DNA of 64,000 bases from Roseateles sp. (lineage in GTDB: Bacteria; Pseudomonadota; Gammaproteobacteria; Burkholderiales; Burkholderiaceae_C). How positions within the stretch are numbered: position 1 is the stretch's first letter; the number at the start of each line of letters is the position of its first letter. Below, one piece after another: positions 56,445 to 64,000 of the stretch. The stretch covers positions 1 through 64,000 of the forward strand of contig JAFALK010000044.1 in the NCBI GenBank assembly GCA_019234295.1, in the 5' to 3' direction. The notes under the pieces are model-generated. The model was not told where the DNA came from. It was given only the letters and a program-made list of their open reading frames with translations, and searched no databases. The position numbers and the translations under genes are program-made.

Positions 56445-58115
56445 ATGTTCAACAGCCTCTCCGTAGCGACGCGCCTGGCCCTGCTGGTGAGCGTGATGGC
56501 AGCCACCATGCTGACCGTGGGCTGGGCTGGCCTGCGCGGCATGGACCAGGTGACGCGGGGCATCCGGCTCCTCTACGACGAGCGCCTGCTGGCAATGGGC
56601 TACCTGGGTCTCGCCATGGATGCCGGAGACGGCATCCGCAGCGCATTGCAGCAGGTTGCGGAGCGCCAGGCGCATGGCCTCAGCGACGCTGAGATCGAGC
56701 GGCAGATCAAGCTCATCACGACCAACGAGGACAAGTTTGCCAAGGCCATGCGCGACTACGAGACGACCAATCCAGTCCCCGATGAGCTGCGCGTGCTCAA
56801 CCAGATCAAACCCGCCTGGGTCCGATATGCCGAGCTGCGCAAGAGCGCGCTCTTGGCGCGCGGAACGAAGGACTTCGATCGCCTGTACGGCGAGGCCAGG
56901 GTGAACTACCGCGAGGCGCGCCGACTGCTCAGCGAGCTCAACCAGCTGCAGATCCCACTCTCCCAGCAGTACTACAGGTCCGCGCTGGACGACTCGGCCC
57001 GCACGCTCAGGCTCAATATGATCATGCTCGCCGCGGGCCTGATCGCCGGCATCGCCATCGCCTGGCTCATCATCAGAAACCTGGTGCATCAGCTCGGTGG
57101 CGAGCCCGCCTACGCCGCCGCCATGGTCAGCGAGGTGGCCAATGGCAACCTGACCGTGGACATCGAGCTGCGCAATGGCGACTACGGCAGCATGCTGGCC
57201 GCCGTGAAGGGCATGGTGGACAAACTGGCGCGGGTGGTGGGTGAGGTGTCGACCGGCGCACAGAGCCTGACCAGTGCCGCCGCGCAGGTCAGCGCCACGG
57301 CGCAATCGCTCTCGCAAGCCACGAGCGAGCAAGCCGCCAGCGTCGAGGAGACCAGCGCCTCCCTCGAGCAGATGACGTCCAGCATTGCGCAGAACACTGA
57401 GAACGCGCGCGCCACGGACATCATGGCGCGCAAGGCTGCCGATGGAGCCGCCGAGGGTGGTGGCGCGGTGAAGTCCACCGTGACGGCGATGCGCCAGATC
57501 GCCAAGAAGATCGTCATCATCGACGACATCGCCTACCAGACCAATCTGCTCGCCCTGAACGCCGCCATCGAGGCCGCACGCGCGGGCGAGCATGGCAAGG
57601 GTTTCGCCGTCGTGGCGGCCGAGGTGCGCAAGCTCGCCGAGCGCAGCCAGGTCGCGGCGGCCGAGATCGGCGAAGTGGCCGCGGGCAGCGTGGCCCTGGC
57701 CGAACGTGCAGGCACCTTGCTCGACGAGATCGTGCCTGGCATCCGCAATACCTCCGGGTTGGTGCAGGAGATCACGGCGGCCAGCGAAGAGCAGAGCACT
57801 GGCGTGGCGCAGATCAACTCGGCCGTGGGCCAGCTCTCCCATGCCACCCAGCAAAACGCCGCAGGCGCCGAGGAGTTGGCGGCCACCGCCGAGGAGATGA
57901 GCGGCCAGGCCGAGGAGCTGCAGCACGTCGTCTCCTTCTTCAAGACCCACGCGCTGCTCCGGGAGCCGGGCAGATCGGCCGATCCGGTGGCAGCCGTCGC
58001 CAGGCGCGCCAAGGGTCGCCGCTTCTCCCCGCTCGTGCCGCCCCCCTCCGGCACTGTGGACGTCGACGCCGACGGCGACAGCAAGTTGGACGAGTCCCTC
58101 TTCGTACGCTACTGA
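56445..58115 (+). CDS. Methyl-accepting chemotaxis protein of the che operon
   Basis: A 556-residue receptor. First membrane helix about 10-30, periplasmic four-helix bundle with [20 protein letters not shown], second helix about 190-210 ([20 protein letters not shown]), HAMP ([20 protein letters not shown]) and signalling tip [20 protein letters not shown]. It ends ...SLFVRY with no CheR docking pentapeptide. ATG 56445 with an aaggga site upstream. It is 22 bases from cheA and one base from cheW. Confidence 0.93.
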   Translation: MFNSLSVATRLALLVSVMAATMLTVGWAGLRGMDQVTRGIRLLYDERLLAMGYLGLAMDAGDGIRSALQQVAERQAHGLSDAEIERQIKLITTNEDKFAKAMRDYETTNPVPDELRVLNQIKPAWVRYAELRKSALLARGTKDFDRLYGEARVNYREARRLLSELNQLQIPLSQQYYRSALDDSARTLRLNMIMLAAGLIAGIAIAWLIIRNLVHQLGGEPAYAAAMVSEVANGNLTVDIELRNGDYGSMLAAVKGMVDKLARVVGEVSTGAQSLTSAAAQVSATAQSLSQATSEQAASVEETSASLEQMTSSIAQNTENARATDIMARKAADGAAEGGGAVKSTVTAMRQIAKKIVIIDDIAYQTNLLALNAAIEAARAGEHGKGFAVVAAEVRKLAERSQVAAAEIGEVAAGSVALAERAGTLLDEIVPGIRNTSGLVQEITAASEEQSTGVAQINSAVGQLSHATQQNAAGAEELAATAEEMSGQAEELQHVVSFFKTHALLREPGRSADPVAAVARRAKGRRFSPLVPPPSGTVDVDADGDSKLDESLFVRY

Positions 58116-58116
58116 C

Positions 58117-58674
58117 ATGCAGCTCGCAAACCGCCCCAGCCCGAGGACCGAGCTGCCCGCGCAGGTCGCGCAGGTCGCGCCACCAGGAGCACCCGCGATG
58201 TTCCTGACGTTCATGCTGGACGGCGAGTCGTATGCCGTGCACATTCTCTCGATCAAAGAGATCATCGAGTACGCCAGCGTGACGCCGGTGCCGCTGATGC
58301 CGCCCACGATCACCGGGGTGATCAATCTGCGCGGCGCCGTCGTGCCAGTGCTGGATCTGTCCGTGCGCTTCGGTCGTCGGCCGACCGTCATCGGCCGGCG
58401 CTCCTGCATCGTCATCGTGGAGACCGGGCCAGTCGGCGAGCGCCAGGTCATCGGCATGATCGTGGACGCCGTCAACGCCGTGCAGGACATCCCGCCAGCG
58501 GACATCGAGCCGGCGCCGAGCTTCGGCATGAAGATCTCGAGCGATTTCATCGCCGGCATAGGCAAGGCGGGTGGGCGTTTTCTCATCCTGCTCGACGTGG
58601 ACCGCGTGCTGTCGGTGTCGGAGCTCGCCGCCATCGCGCCAGCGCCCCTGCCCGCACTGGGGGCCGCCAAGTGA
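58117..58674 (+). CDS. cheW: Adaptor protein CheW
   Basis: A 185-residue CheW: FLTFMLDGESYAVHILSIKE, VPLMPPTITGVINLRGAVVP (the conserved NLRG), and FIAGIGKAGGRFLILLDVDR. It couples receptor and CheA. There is a 27-residue N-terminal extension of low complexity before the fold. Overlaps the cheR GTG by four bases. Confidence 0.94.
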   Translation: MQLANRPSPRTELPAQVAQVAPPGAPAMFLTFMLDGESYAVHILSIKEIIEYASVTPVPLMPPTITGVINLRGAVVPVLDLSVRFGRRPTVIGRRSCIVIVETGPVGERQVIGMIVDAVNAVQDIPPADIEPAPSFGMKISSDFIAGIGKAGGRFLILLDVDRVLSVSELAAIAPAPLPALGAAK

Positions 58675-59489
58675 TCGGGTTGGTCGTGCCCCAGATCAGC
58701 GACGAGGAATTCGCGCGCTTCCAGGGCTTCATCTACGACAGGGCTGGCATCACGCTGTCCGACAGCAAGAAGGCCCTGGTCACGGGCCGCCTGTTCAAGC
58801 GGCTGAACCAGCTCAACTGCCGCAACTACGGCGAGTACTTCGACCTGCTCTCGCGCAAGGGAGACTCCGCCGAAGTGCAGCTCGCCGTGGACCTGCTGAC
58901 CACGAACGAGACCTTCTTCTTCCGCGAGAAGGGTCACTTCGACTTCTTGCAAGCCCAGGCCGAGATGGCACGTCGCAAACGCTACCCGCTGCGCGTGTGG
59001 AGCGCCGCCTGCGCCAGCGGCGAGGAGGCCTACAGCATCGCGATGACGCTGGCCGATCCCCTGGCCGGCCTGCCCTGGCACGTGCTGGCCTCCGACATCT
59101 CGGCCCGCATGCTGGCCTGCGCCCGCAGCGGCCACTATCCCGAGAGCCGCGCCACGCACACGCCCGCGCACTATCGCAAGCGCTGGTGCTTGCGCGGCAC
59201 GGGCGCGCAATCGGGTACGCTGCTGATCGAGCGCGAGCTGCGCCAGCGCGTGCAGTTCATGCAGATCAACCTCGACAAGCCACTGCCGGCGGGGCTGGGC
59301 GAGTTCGACCTAATCTTCCTGCGCAATGTGATGATCTACTTCAGCCTGGAGACCAAGCGGGCCGTGGTGGCCCGCGCGCTGATGCAGCTGCGCCGCGGCG
59401 GCCATCTGCTGGTCGGCCATTCCGAGACGCTCAACGACATCAGCACCGACGTGCGCGCCCTCGCGCCGTCCATCTACCAGAAGCGATAG
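58671..59489 (+). CDS. cheR: Chemoreceptor methyltransferase CheR
   Basis: A 272-residue CheR starting at GTG within the cheW stop. N-terminal helical domain ([20 protein letters not shown]), the TNETFFFRE motif, SAM-binding [20 protein letters not shown] and [27 protein letters not shown], and the last [10 protein letters not shown]. It methylates receptor glutamates. The beta-subdomain loop that docks NWETF-type tails is present in the family. Confidence 0.94.
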   Translation: MIGLVVPQISDEEFARFQGFIYDRAGITLSDSKKALVTGRLFKRLNQLNCRNYGEYFDLLSRKGDSAEVQLAVDLLTTNETFFFREKGHFDFLQAQAEMARRKRYPLRVWSAACASGEEAYSIAMTLADPLAGLPWHVLASDISARMLACARSGHYPESRATHTPAHYRKRWCLRGTGAQSGTLLIERELRQRVQFMQINLDKPLPAGLGEFDLIFLRNVMIYFSLETKRAVVARALMQLRRGGHLLVGHSETLNDISTDVRALAPSIYQKR

Positions 59490-59491
59490 TG

Positions 59492-60016
59492 ATGAGCCCC
59501 GGCCGCAGCATCTCCATCTTCCTCATGCCGGGCGAGCACTTCACTGGCGATGCGCAGCACCGCATCTCGACGCTGCTGGGTTCCTGCGTCTCCATCACAC
59601 TGTGGCATCCGACGATGCGACTCGGCGCCATGTCGCACTTCCTGCTGCCGGGCACGGGCACCGATCATCGCCGGCCGCGCAACGCGCGCTACGGCGCCGA
59701 CGCACTCGCCATGATGATTGCCGATCTGGCCGCCCGCGGCTGCAACGCTTGCGAATGCGAGGCCAAGATCTTCGGTGGCGGCGCCATGTTCGACCTCCCC
59801 TCGGGCAAGGGCCAAGACATCGGCCGGCGCAACGGCGAAGCCGCGCGGCTGATGCTGCGCGAGGCGGGCATCCGAGTCGTGTCCGAAAGTCTCTTCGAAG
59901 CCGGCCACCGCCGCATCGTCTTCAGCATCAAGAGCGGCGAGGTTTGGGTACGCCACGAACAGCGTGTGCCCACGGCCTTGCCCGCCGTCACCAGATCGAG
60001 GGAATTGCCAAGATGA
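59492..60016 (+). CDS. cheD: Chemoreceptor glutamine deamidase CheD
   Basis: A 174-residue CheD. Catalytic C32 in [11 protein letters not shown] and H49 in AMSHFLLPG have the same spacing as Cys27/His44 of the Thermotoga enzyme, and KIFGGGAMF with [13 protein letters not shown] completes the fold. A GTG three bases earlier overlaps the cheR stop and could also be used. It overlaps cheB by four bases. Confidence 0.92.
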   Translation: MSPGRSISIFLMPGEHFTGDAQHRISTLLGSCVSITLWHPTMRLGAMSHFLLPGTGTDHRRPRNARYGADALAMMIADLAARGCNACECEAKIFGGGAMFDLPSGKGQDIGRRNGEAARLMLREAGIRVVSESLFEAGHRRIVFSIKSGEVWVRHEQRVPTALPAVTRSRELPR

Positions 60017-61143
60017 CTCCAGGAGGCCAGGTTCGCGTCCTGATCGTTGACGACTCCGCCGTGGTGCGTCAGGTGCTCAGCGTCATTCTGCAGAGTGCGC
60101 CGGGCATCGAGGTGCTGCATGCCGTCGCCGACCCACTGCTTGCCATGGATCGCATGCGCACGGACTGGCCCGACGTCATCGTGCTGGACGTGGACATGCC
60201 GCGCATGGACGGCATCACGTTCCTGCGCAAGATCATGGCCGAAAGACCCACACCGGTCGTCATCTGCTCGGCCGTGACGGAGCGCGGCACGGCTGCCTCC
60301 GTGGAGGCCTTGGCAGCAGGCGCCGTCTCCGTGATCACGAAGCCGCGCAGCGACGTGCGCCGTTTTCTCGAGGACATCGCGCTGGAGTTGATCACGGCCG
60401 TCAACATTGCCGCCAGCGCGAACGTGGCGCGACTGCGCCCGATGCCCCCCGCCCGCCCGCCCGGGTCGCCGGCCCCGGGGCCAGCCAGCAACGGTGCCGC
60501 GGTCACTGGCAGCACGCCGGCCGCTCCTGCGGCACGCTCGTCCGAGCTGCGCCGGGTCGGGCCGCCACCGCAGCTCGTGGCTATCGGCACCTCCACCGGC
60601 GGCACACAGGCGCTGGAGGCGCTGTTGACCCCGCTGGCGCCAAGCTGCCCGCCGATCTGCGTCGTGCAGCACATGCCCGAGAAGTTCACGGCCGCCTTTG
60701 CCAAACGCCTGAACGGCCTGGCGCAGATCAGCATCATCGAGGCCCAAGCCAGCCATGTGCTGCGACCGGGCATGGCCGTGATCGCCCAGGGCGGTCGTCA
60801 TCTGCAGGTGCGGCGGGACGCCGCGGGCCAGCTCGTCGCCGAAGTGCTCGAGGCCCCCCCCGTCAAGCGCCACAGGCCATCCGTCGACGTGCTGTTTCGC
60901 TCCGTCGCGCGTTCGGTGGGCGCGCAGGCGCTGGGCGTGATCCTGACCGGCATGGGCGACGATGGCGCGGCCGGCATGGCCCAGATGAAGGAGTCCGGCG
61001 CCCACACGATCGCGCAGGACGAGGCGAGCTGCGTCGTCTTCGGCATGCCCCGCGAAGCCATCAAGCTCGGTGCGGTGGACCAGGTGCTCTCGCTGGCGGA
61101 CATCGGCCGCGAGCTGCGTGAATTGAGCGGGCTCACCCGATGA
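60013..61143 (+). CDS. cheB: Chemoreceptor methylesterase CheB
   Basis: A 376-residue CheB. Receiver with D59 in [13 protein letters not shown]; Pro/Ala-rich linker about 143-178; methylesterase with S194 (GTSTGG), H220 ([10 protein letters not shown]) and D317 (TGMGDDGA). It demethylates receptors, activated by CheA. It overlaps the downstream gene by four bases. Confidence 0.95.
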   Translation: MTPGGQVRVLIVDDSAVVRQVLSVILQSAPGIEVLHAVADPLLAMDRMRTDWPDVIVLDVDMPRMDGITFLRKIMAERPTPVVICSAVTERGTAASVEALAAGAVSVITKPRSDVRRFLEDIALELITAVNIAASANVARLRPMPPARPPGSPAPGPASNGAAVTGSTPAAPAARSSELRRVGPPPQLVAIGTSTGGTQALEALLTPLAPSCPPICVVQHMPEKFTAAFAKRLNGLAQISIIEAQASHVLRPGMAVIAQGGRHLQVRRDAAGQLVAEVLEAPPVKRHRPSVDVLFRSVARSVGAQALGVILTGMGDDGAAGMAQMKESGAHTIAQDEASCVVFGMPREAIKLGAVDQVLSLADIGRELRELSGLTR

Positions 61144-62357
61144 CGGCAACCGGCAGCAACAGCGAGCGCGTCGTCCTGGTCGTCGACGACTCCGGCGTGC
61201 AGCGCGCCCACCTGGTGCGGCTGCTCAACGCACTGCAGTACGGCACCGTGCTGCAAGCGGCCGATGGTATCGAGGCCCTGCACCTGCTCGACGAGCAGCA
61301 GGCCCGCGTCCACCTGATCATCACGGACATCGACATGCCGAGCATGGACGGCATCGAGTTCATCACGCGTCTGGTTGACCAGGCGCGCACCGTCGACGTC
61401 ATCGCCACCAGCGCACGCGACCCTCGCTTGCTGGAGACCGTCGAAGCGTTACGCGACGAGACATCGGGCGTGCGCCTGCTTGGCACCCTGGCCAAGCCGG
61501 TGACCGAGGAGGCGCTGGGGCGGATGTTGCGCGGCGCTGAGATGCAGCGCGCGCCACGCCGCGGCGAAGGCCCGAACTTCTCGCTCGATGAGATCGAGGC
61601 CGCGCTCGATGCGGGCCAGTTCCAGCCCTATGTCCAGCCCAAGGTCTCGATGAAGACGGGGTTGATCAAGGGCGTGGAGTCGCTGGCGCGCTGGATCCAT
61701 CCCGAGCACGGTCTGCTCGGGCCTCAGCACTTCATCCCCAAGATCGAGGGCTCGGCGCTGATGCCGCGCTTCACGCTGTCCATCGTGCGCCAGTCGCTGG
61801 ACATGCTGCAGAACTGGGCACGCAGCCTGCCCCACCTGACCATGAGCATCAACCTCTCGGCCGACGACCTGGCGGACCCGGGCTTTGCCGGCGAGCTCGT
61901 CGTCATGGTCCGCGAGCGTGGTCTGGAGCCGGCGCAGGTGATCTGGGAAGTGACCGAGACCATGATCATGCGTTCCACGGCGATGGCCAATCTTGCGCGC
62001 CTCGGACTCAAGGGTTTTGGCCTCTCTATGGACGATTACGGCGTGGGCTATTCCAGCATGCAGACGCTCTCGCGCAGCCCCTTCACGGAGCTCAAGATCG
62101 ACCGCATCTTCGTGGACGGCGCGTCCCAGCGCGCGAACCGCCACGCCATCCTCCAGAGCAGTGTCGACATGGGCAAGCGGCTCAAGATCTCCACCGTGGC
62201 CGAGGGCGTCGAGCAGGTCGAGGACTGGAAGCTCGTACGCAGCCTGGACTGCGACACCGCCCAGGGCTTCTTGATCGCGCGGCCCATGCCGGCTGAGGAG
62301 CTGCTGTCCTGGGTAAAGGGAAACCGGGCGAGGATGAAGGAGCTCGCAAGCGATTAA
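61140..62357 (+). CDS. Receiver-EAL protein, probable c-di-GMP phosphodiesterase
   Basis: A 405-residue protein: receiver with D16/D17 and D63 ([12 protein letters not shown]) and K119, then an EAL domain from about 147. The signature is ESL (E180), not EAL, but [30 protein letters not shown] and AEGVE keep the usual metal and catalytic residues. Overlapping cheB by four bases it belongs to the che operon and could link chemosensory signalling to c-di-GMP breakdown. The activity is inferred. Confidence 0.88.
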   Translation: MTATGSNSERVVLVVDDSGVQRAHLVRLLNALQYGTVLQAADGIEALHLLDEQQARVHLIITDIDMPSMDGIEFITRLVDQARTVDVIATSARDPRLLETVEALRDETSGVRLLGTLAKPVTEEALGRMLRGAEMQRAPRRGEGPNFSLDEIEAALDAGQFQPYVQPKVSMKTGLIKGVESLARWIHPEHGLLGPQHFIPKIEGSALMPRFTLSIVRQSLDMLQNWARSLPHLTMSINLSADDLADPGFAGELVVMVRERGLEPAQVIWEVTETMIMRSTAMANLARLGLKGFGLSMDDYGVGYSSMQTLSRSPFTELKIDRIFVDGASQRANRHAILQSSVDMGKRLKISTVAEGVEQVEDWKLVRSLDCDTAQGFLIARPMPAEELLSWVKGNRARMKELASD

Positions 62358-63358
62358 GCGCTTGCCATGACGCTCGCGAGCAGTGAATACGACTCGCGCC
62401 GGGCCGCCGGATCGAAGGTCTGCGAAGCGATCATCAACTCGTCGGCACCGGTGCGCTCGACAAAGGCCAGCACCTGCTCGTGCACGGTTTGCGGGGAGCC
62501 AATGGCCGCGCAGGCCAGCACGCCGTCGAGCAGCGCATTCGCAGCCTCGTCCAGGCGCTCGCGATAGCCGGCCACGGGCGCAGGCAACCTGCCCGGGCGG
62601 CCGCTGCGCAGGTTGACGAAGGCCTGCTGCCAGGAGCTGGCGCGCAGATGCGCCTCGGCATCGCTTGGCGCGGCGAAAACGTTGAAACCGAGCATCACAT
62701 AGGGCCGCTCCAGCTGCGCCGAAGGCTTGAAACTCTGCCGATAGATCTGGATCGCCTGCATCATCATCTGCGGTGCGAAATGAGAGGCGAATGCAAAGGG
62801 CAGGCCCAGATGCGCGGCCAGCTGCGCGCCGAAAGTGCTGGAGCCGAGGATCCACACGGGCACCTCGCTGCCCTGCCCCGGTACAGCGAGCACACGCTGG
62901 CGCGGCTCTCGGCTCATGAAGTCCATCAGCTCGACCACGTCCTGCGGAAATCGCTCGGAGCTCTCATGCAGGTCGCGACGCAGCGCGCGGGCGGTGGCGC
63001 CGTCGGAGCCCGGGGCACGGCCCAGACCCAGGTCGACGCGCCCCGGGAAGAGCGCTTCCAGCGTGCCGTACTGCTCCGCCACCACCAGAGGCGAATGATT
63101 GGGCAGCATCACTCCGCCCGCGCCGATGCGGATCGTCGACGTGCCGGCGCCCACATACGCCAGCAGCGTGGAGGTGGCCGCGCTGGCGATGCCAGGCATG
63201 CCATGGTGCTCGGCCAGCCAGTAGCGCGAATAGCCGAGCTGCTCGACGTGGCGCGCCAGGGCCAGCGAATTGCGGAAAGACTCACCGGCGTCCCCGCCCT
63301 CGCAGATGGGCGAGAGATCGAGAACGGAGAGGGGGATGCGGAATTTCGATGCGGACAT
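62354..63358 (-). CDS. Luciferase-like monooxygenase (LLM class flavin-dependent oxidoreductase)
   Basis: A 334-residue protein from [21 protein letters not shown] at 63367 would add three residues. The family motifs are [40 protein letters not shown] and [13 protein letters not shown]. It resembles E. coli YhbW. It is convergent with the EAL gene, overlapping its stop by four bases. Substrate unknown. Confidence 0.9.
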   Translation of the reverse strand: MSASKFRIPLSVLDLSPICEGGDAGESFRNSLALARHVEQLGYSRYWLAEHHGMPGIASAATSTLLAYVGAGTSTIRIGAGGVMLPNHSPLVVAEQYGTLEALFPGRVDLGLGRAPGSDGATARALRRDLHESSERFPQDVVELMDFMSREPRQRVLAVPGQGSEVPVWILGSSTFGAQLAAHLGLPFAFASHFAPQMMMQAIQIYRQSFKPSAQLERPYVMLGFNVFAAPSDAEAHLRASSWQQAFVNLRSGRPGRLPAPVAGYRERLDEAANALLDGVLACAAIGSPQTVHEQVLAFVERTGADELMIASQTFDPAARRESYSLLASVMASA

Positions 63359-63402
63359 GGCCGCCATGATGGCCTAGGCGTGCCGGCCTTGCCGCGATCA
63401 GG

Positions 63403-63750
63403 CTATTGCTCGGCGGTGTACACGATGAGGTCCGCACCCTGGGCGAGCTTGTCGTAGAGCGAGATCCCCCGGGCATTGCCCTCCTGCATGTGCCAGGTCA
63501 CGCGCGGGCTGCCAGCCTGCCTGGCTCGATCGTAGGCAGCCTCGATCAGGAGCCGACCCACGCCCCGGCGGCGCGGGAATTCATCGGTGAACAAGTCCTG
63601 CTGCGAGCAGACCGGCTGCAGACGATGGGTGCTGCCGTGGAACACACAATGCACCAGGCCCACGATCCGCCCGCCCGTTTCGGCCACGAGCGCCTTCCTC
63701 GCCTCCCCCAAATGTGCCGTCGCCCGCGTTCCTGTAGCACTTCGTCTGCC
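63403..63750 (-). pseudogene. Truncated GNAT acetyltransferase
   Basis: The reading frame holds the back part of a GNAT fold: ALVAETGGRIVGLVH, DEFPRRRGVGRLLIEAAYDR (acetyl-CoA loop) and GNARGISLYDKL. The family's first 40 or so residues are missing: in the same frame similarity continues only a few residues before the TTG at 63711, and an in-frame TGA lies at 63753-63751. No ATG is available. Translation could start at TTG, but a normal enzyme is unlikely. Confidence 0.6.
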
Positions 63751-63791
63751 TCAATGTTGCAGTCAATGCAGGCAGACCGCGAGGCGGCGGG

Positions 63792-64000
63792 TCAGAGTCT
63801 GCCAAGAGCCGAATTGAAACGACTGATCAGTTCGTCATCCACTTGCTTGCTGCACATTAGATATCGCTTGTAGCCTTCAGGCATCTCCTTGAAGGTGACA
63901 ATTTTGATGTCGGTGGAATTCAGCCATTTGGAAGCCAAGTAGTACTGAATTTCTTCGATGGGTGCGAAGGCGATCTGCGCTCGTCCTGCAGCAACCATCT
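63792..64000 (-). CDS. C-terminal end of a periplasmic solute-binding protein, partial
   Basis: About 69 residues at the window edge; the 5' part lies outside. AAGRAQIAFAPIEEIQYYLA and YKRYLMCSKQVDDELISRFN fit the end of family 3 amino-acid-binding-like proteins. No partner transporter gene is visible. GC is lower here than in the che operon. Assignment is tentative because only the last domain strand and helices are present. Confidence 0.5.
   Translation of the reverse strand, partial: MVAAGRAQIAFAPIEEIQYYLASKWLNSTDIKIVTFKEMPEGYKRYLMCSKQVDDELISRFNSALGRL

Noticed and set aside
56304-59210. Very long reverse-strand open frame (968 codons) opposite cheA end, mcp, cheW and cheR
   Set aside because: It lies antisense to four clear genes and its translation is Gly/His/Ala/Val-rich with no family features, as expected for the opposite strand of high-GC genes.

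Overview
The window comes from a high-GC betaproteobacterium. The likely group is Burkholderiales, in the Rubrivivax / Roseateles / Leptothrix neighbourhood. This is inferred from uniformly GC-rich codon use, the family make-up (PEP-CTERM proteins, secA beside a divergent DUF721/dciA-like gene, a complete type II secretion operon) and dense operons joined by ATGA or GTGA overlaps. No rRNA, tRNA, CRISPR array, prophage or intact insertion sequence was seen.

Positions 1-10027 (+) are the end of a ten-gene surface-polysaccharide operon: the 3' end of gmd, a Wzx flippase, a perosamine-synthase-like aminotransferase, a NeuD/PerB-like acetyltransferase, five glycosyltransferases and a Wzy-like polymerase. 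Positions 10456-11994 (-) hold an isolated 512-residue exported protein rich in Ala, Thr, Gly and Val. It has its own promoter candidate, a long structured leader and a strong terminator, and looks like an S-layer or other abundant surface protein. Positions 12382-23729 (-) are a type II secretion operon in the order SoxY-like protein, gspE-F-G-H-I-J-K-L-M-C/N-D. Positions 23809-35357 (-) are a second polysaccharide block: a CapD/WbpM-type dehydratase, a small phosphoglycosyl transferase, a PglE-like aminotransferase, two glycosyltransferases, an acyltransferase, a second flippase and wbpE-wbpD-wbpB homologues for a UDP-GlcNAc3NAcA-type sugar. A decayed vapBC pair lies inside this block.

Positions 35416-46166 are mostly housekeeping and signalling: lysS, a histidine phosphatase, two esterases, a chemoreceptor ending in DWETF, an atypical receiver-LuxR regulator, a PH-domain protein, a SPOR-like protein, a GNAT enzyme and argJ. 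Positions 46167-49149 are accessory: an IS3-type orfA relic and three PEP-CTERM proteins, the first behind a good sigma-54 promoter match. SecA and a DUF721/DciA-like gene follow. Positions 52751-62357 (+) are a complete chemosensory operon: a CheZ-like membrane protein, cheY, STAS, cheA, mcp, cheW, cheR, cheD, cheB and a receiver-EAL protein. The window ends with a luciferase-like oxidoreductase, a broken GNAT gene and the 3' end of a solute-binding protein.

The main theme is the cell surface. A perosamine-type glycan operon, an S-layer-like protein and a type II secretion operon sit side by side. That resembles systems in which an S-layer is exported and anchored to O-polysaccharide. The second theme is signalling: a chemosensory operon that ends in a putative c-di-GMP phosphodiesterase, plus an orphan receptor carrying a methylation-enzyme docking tail.
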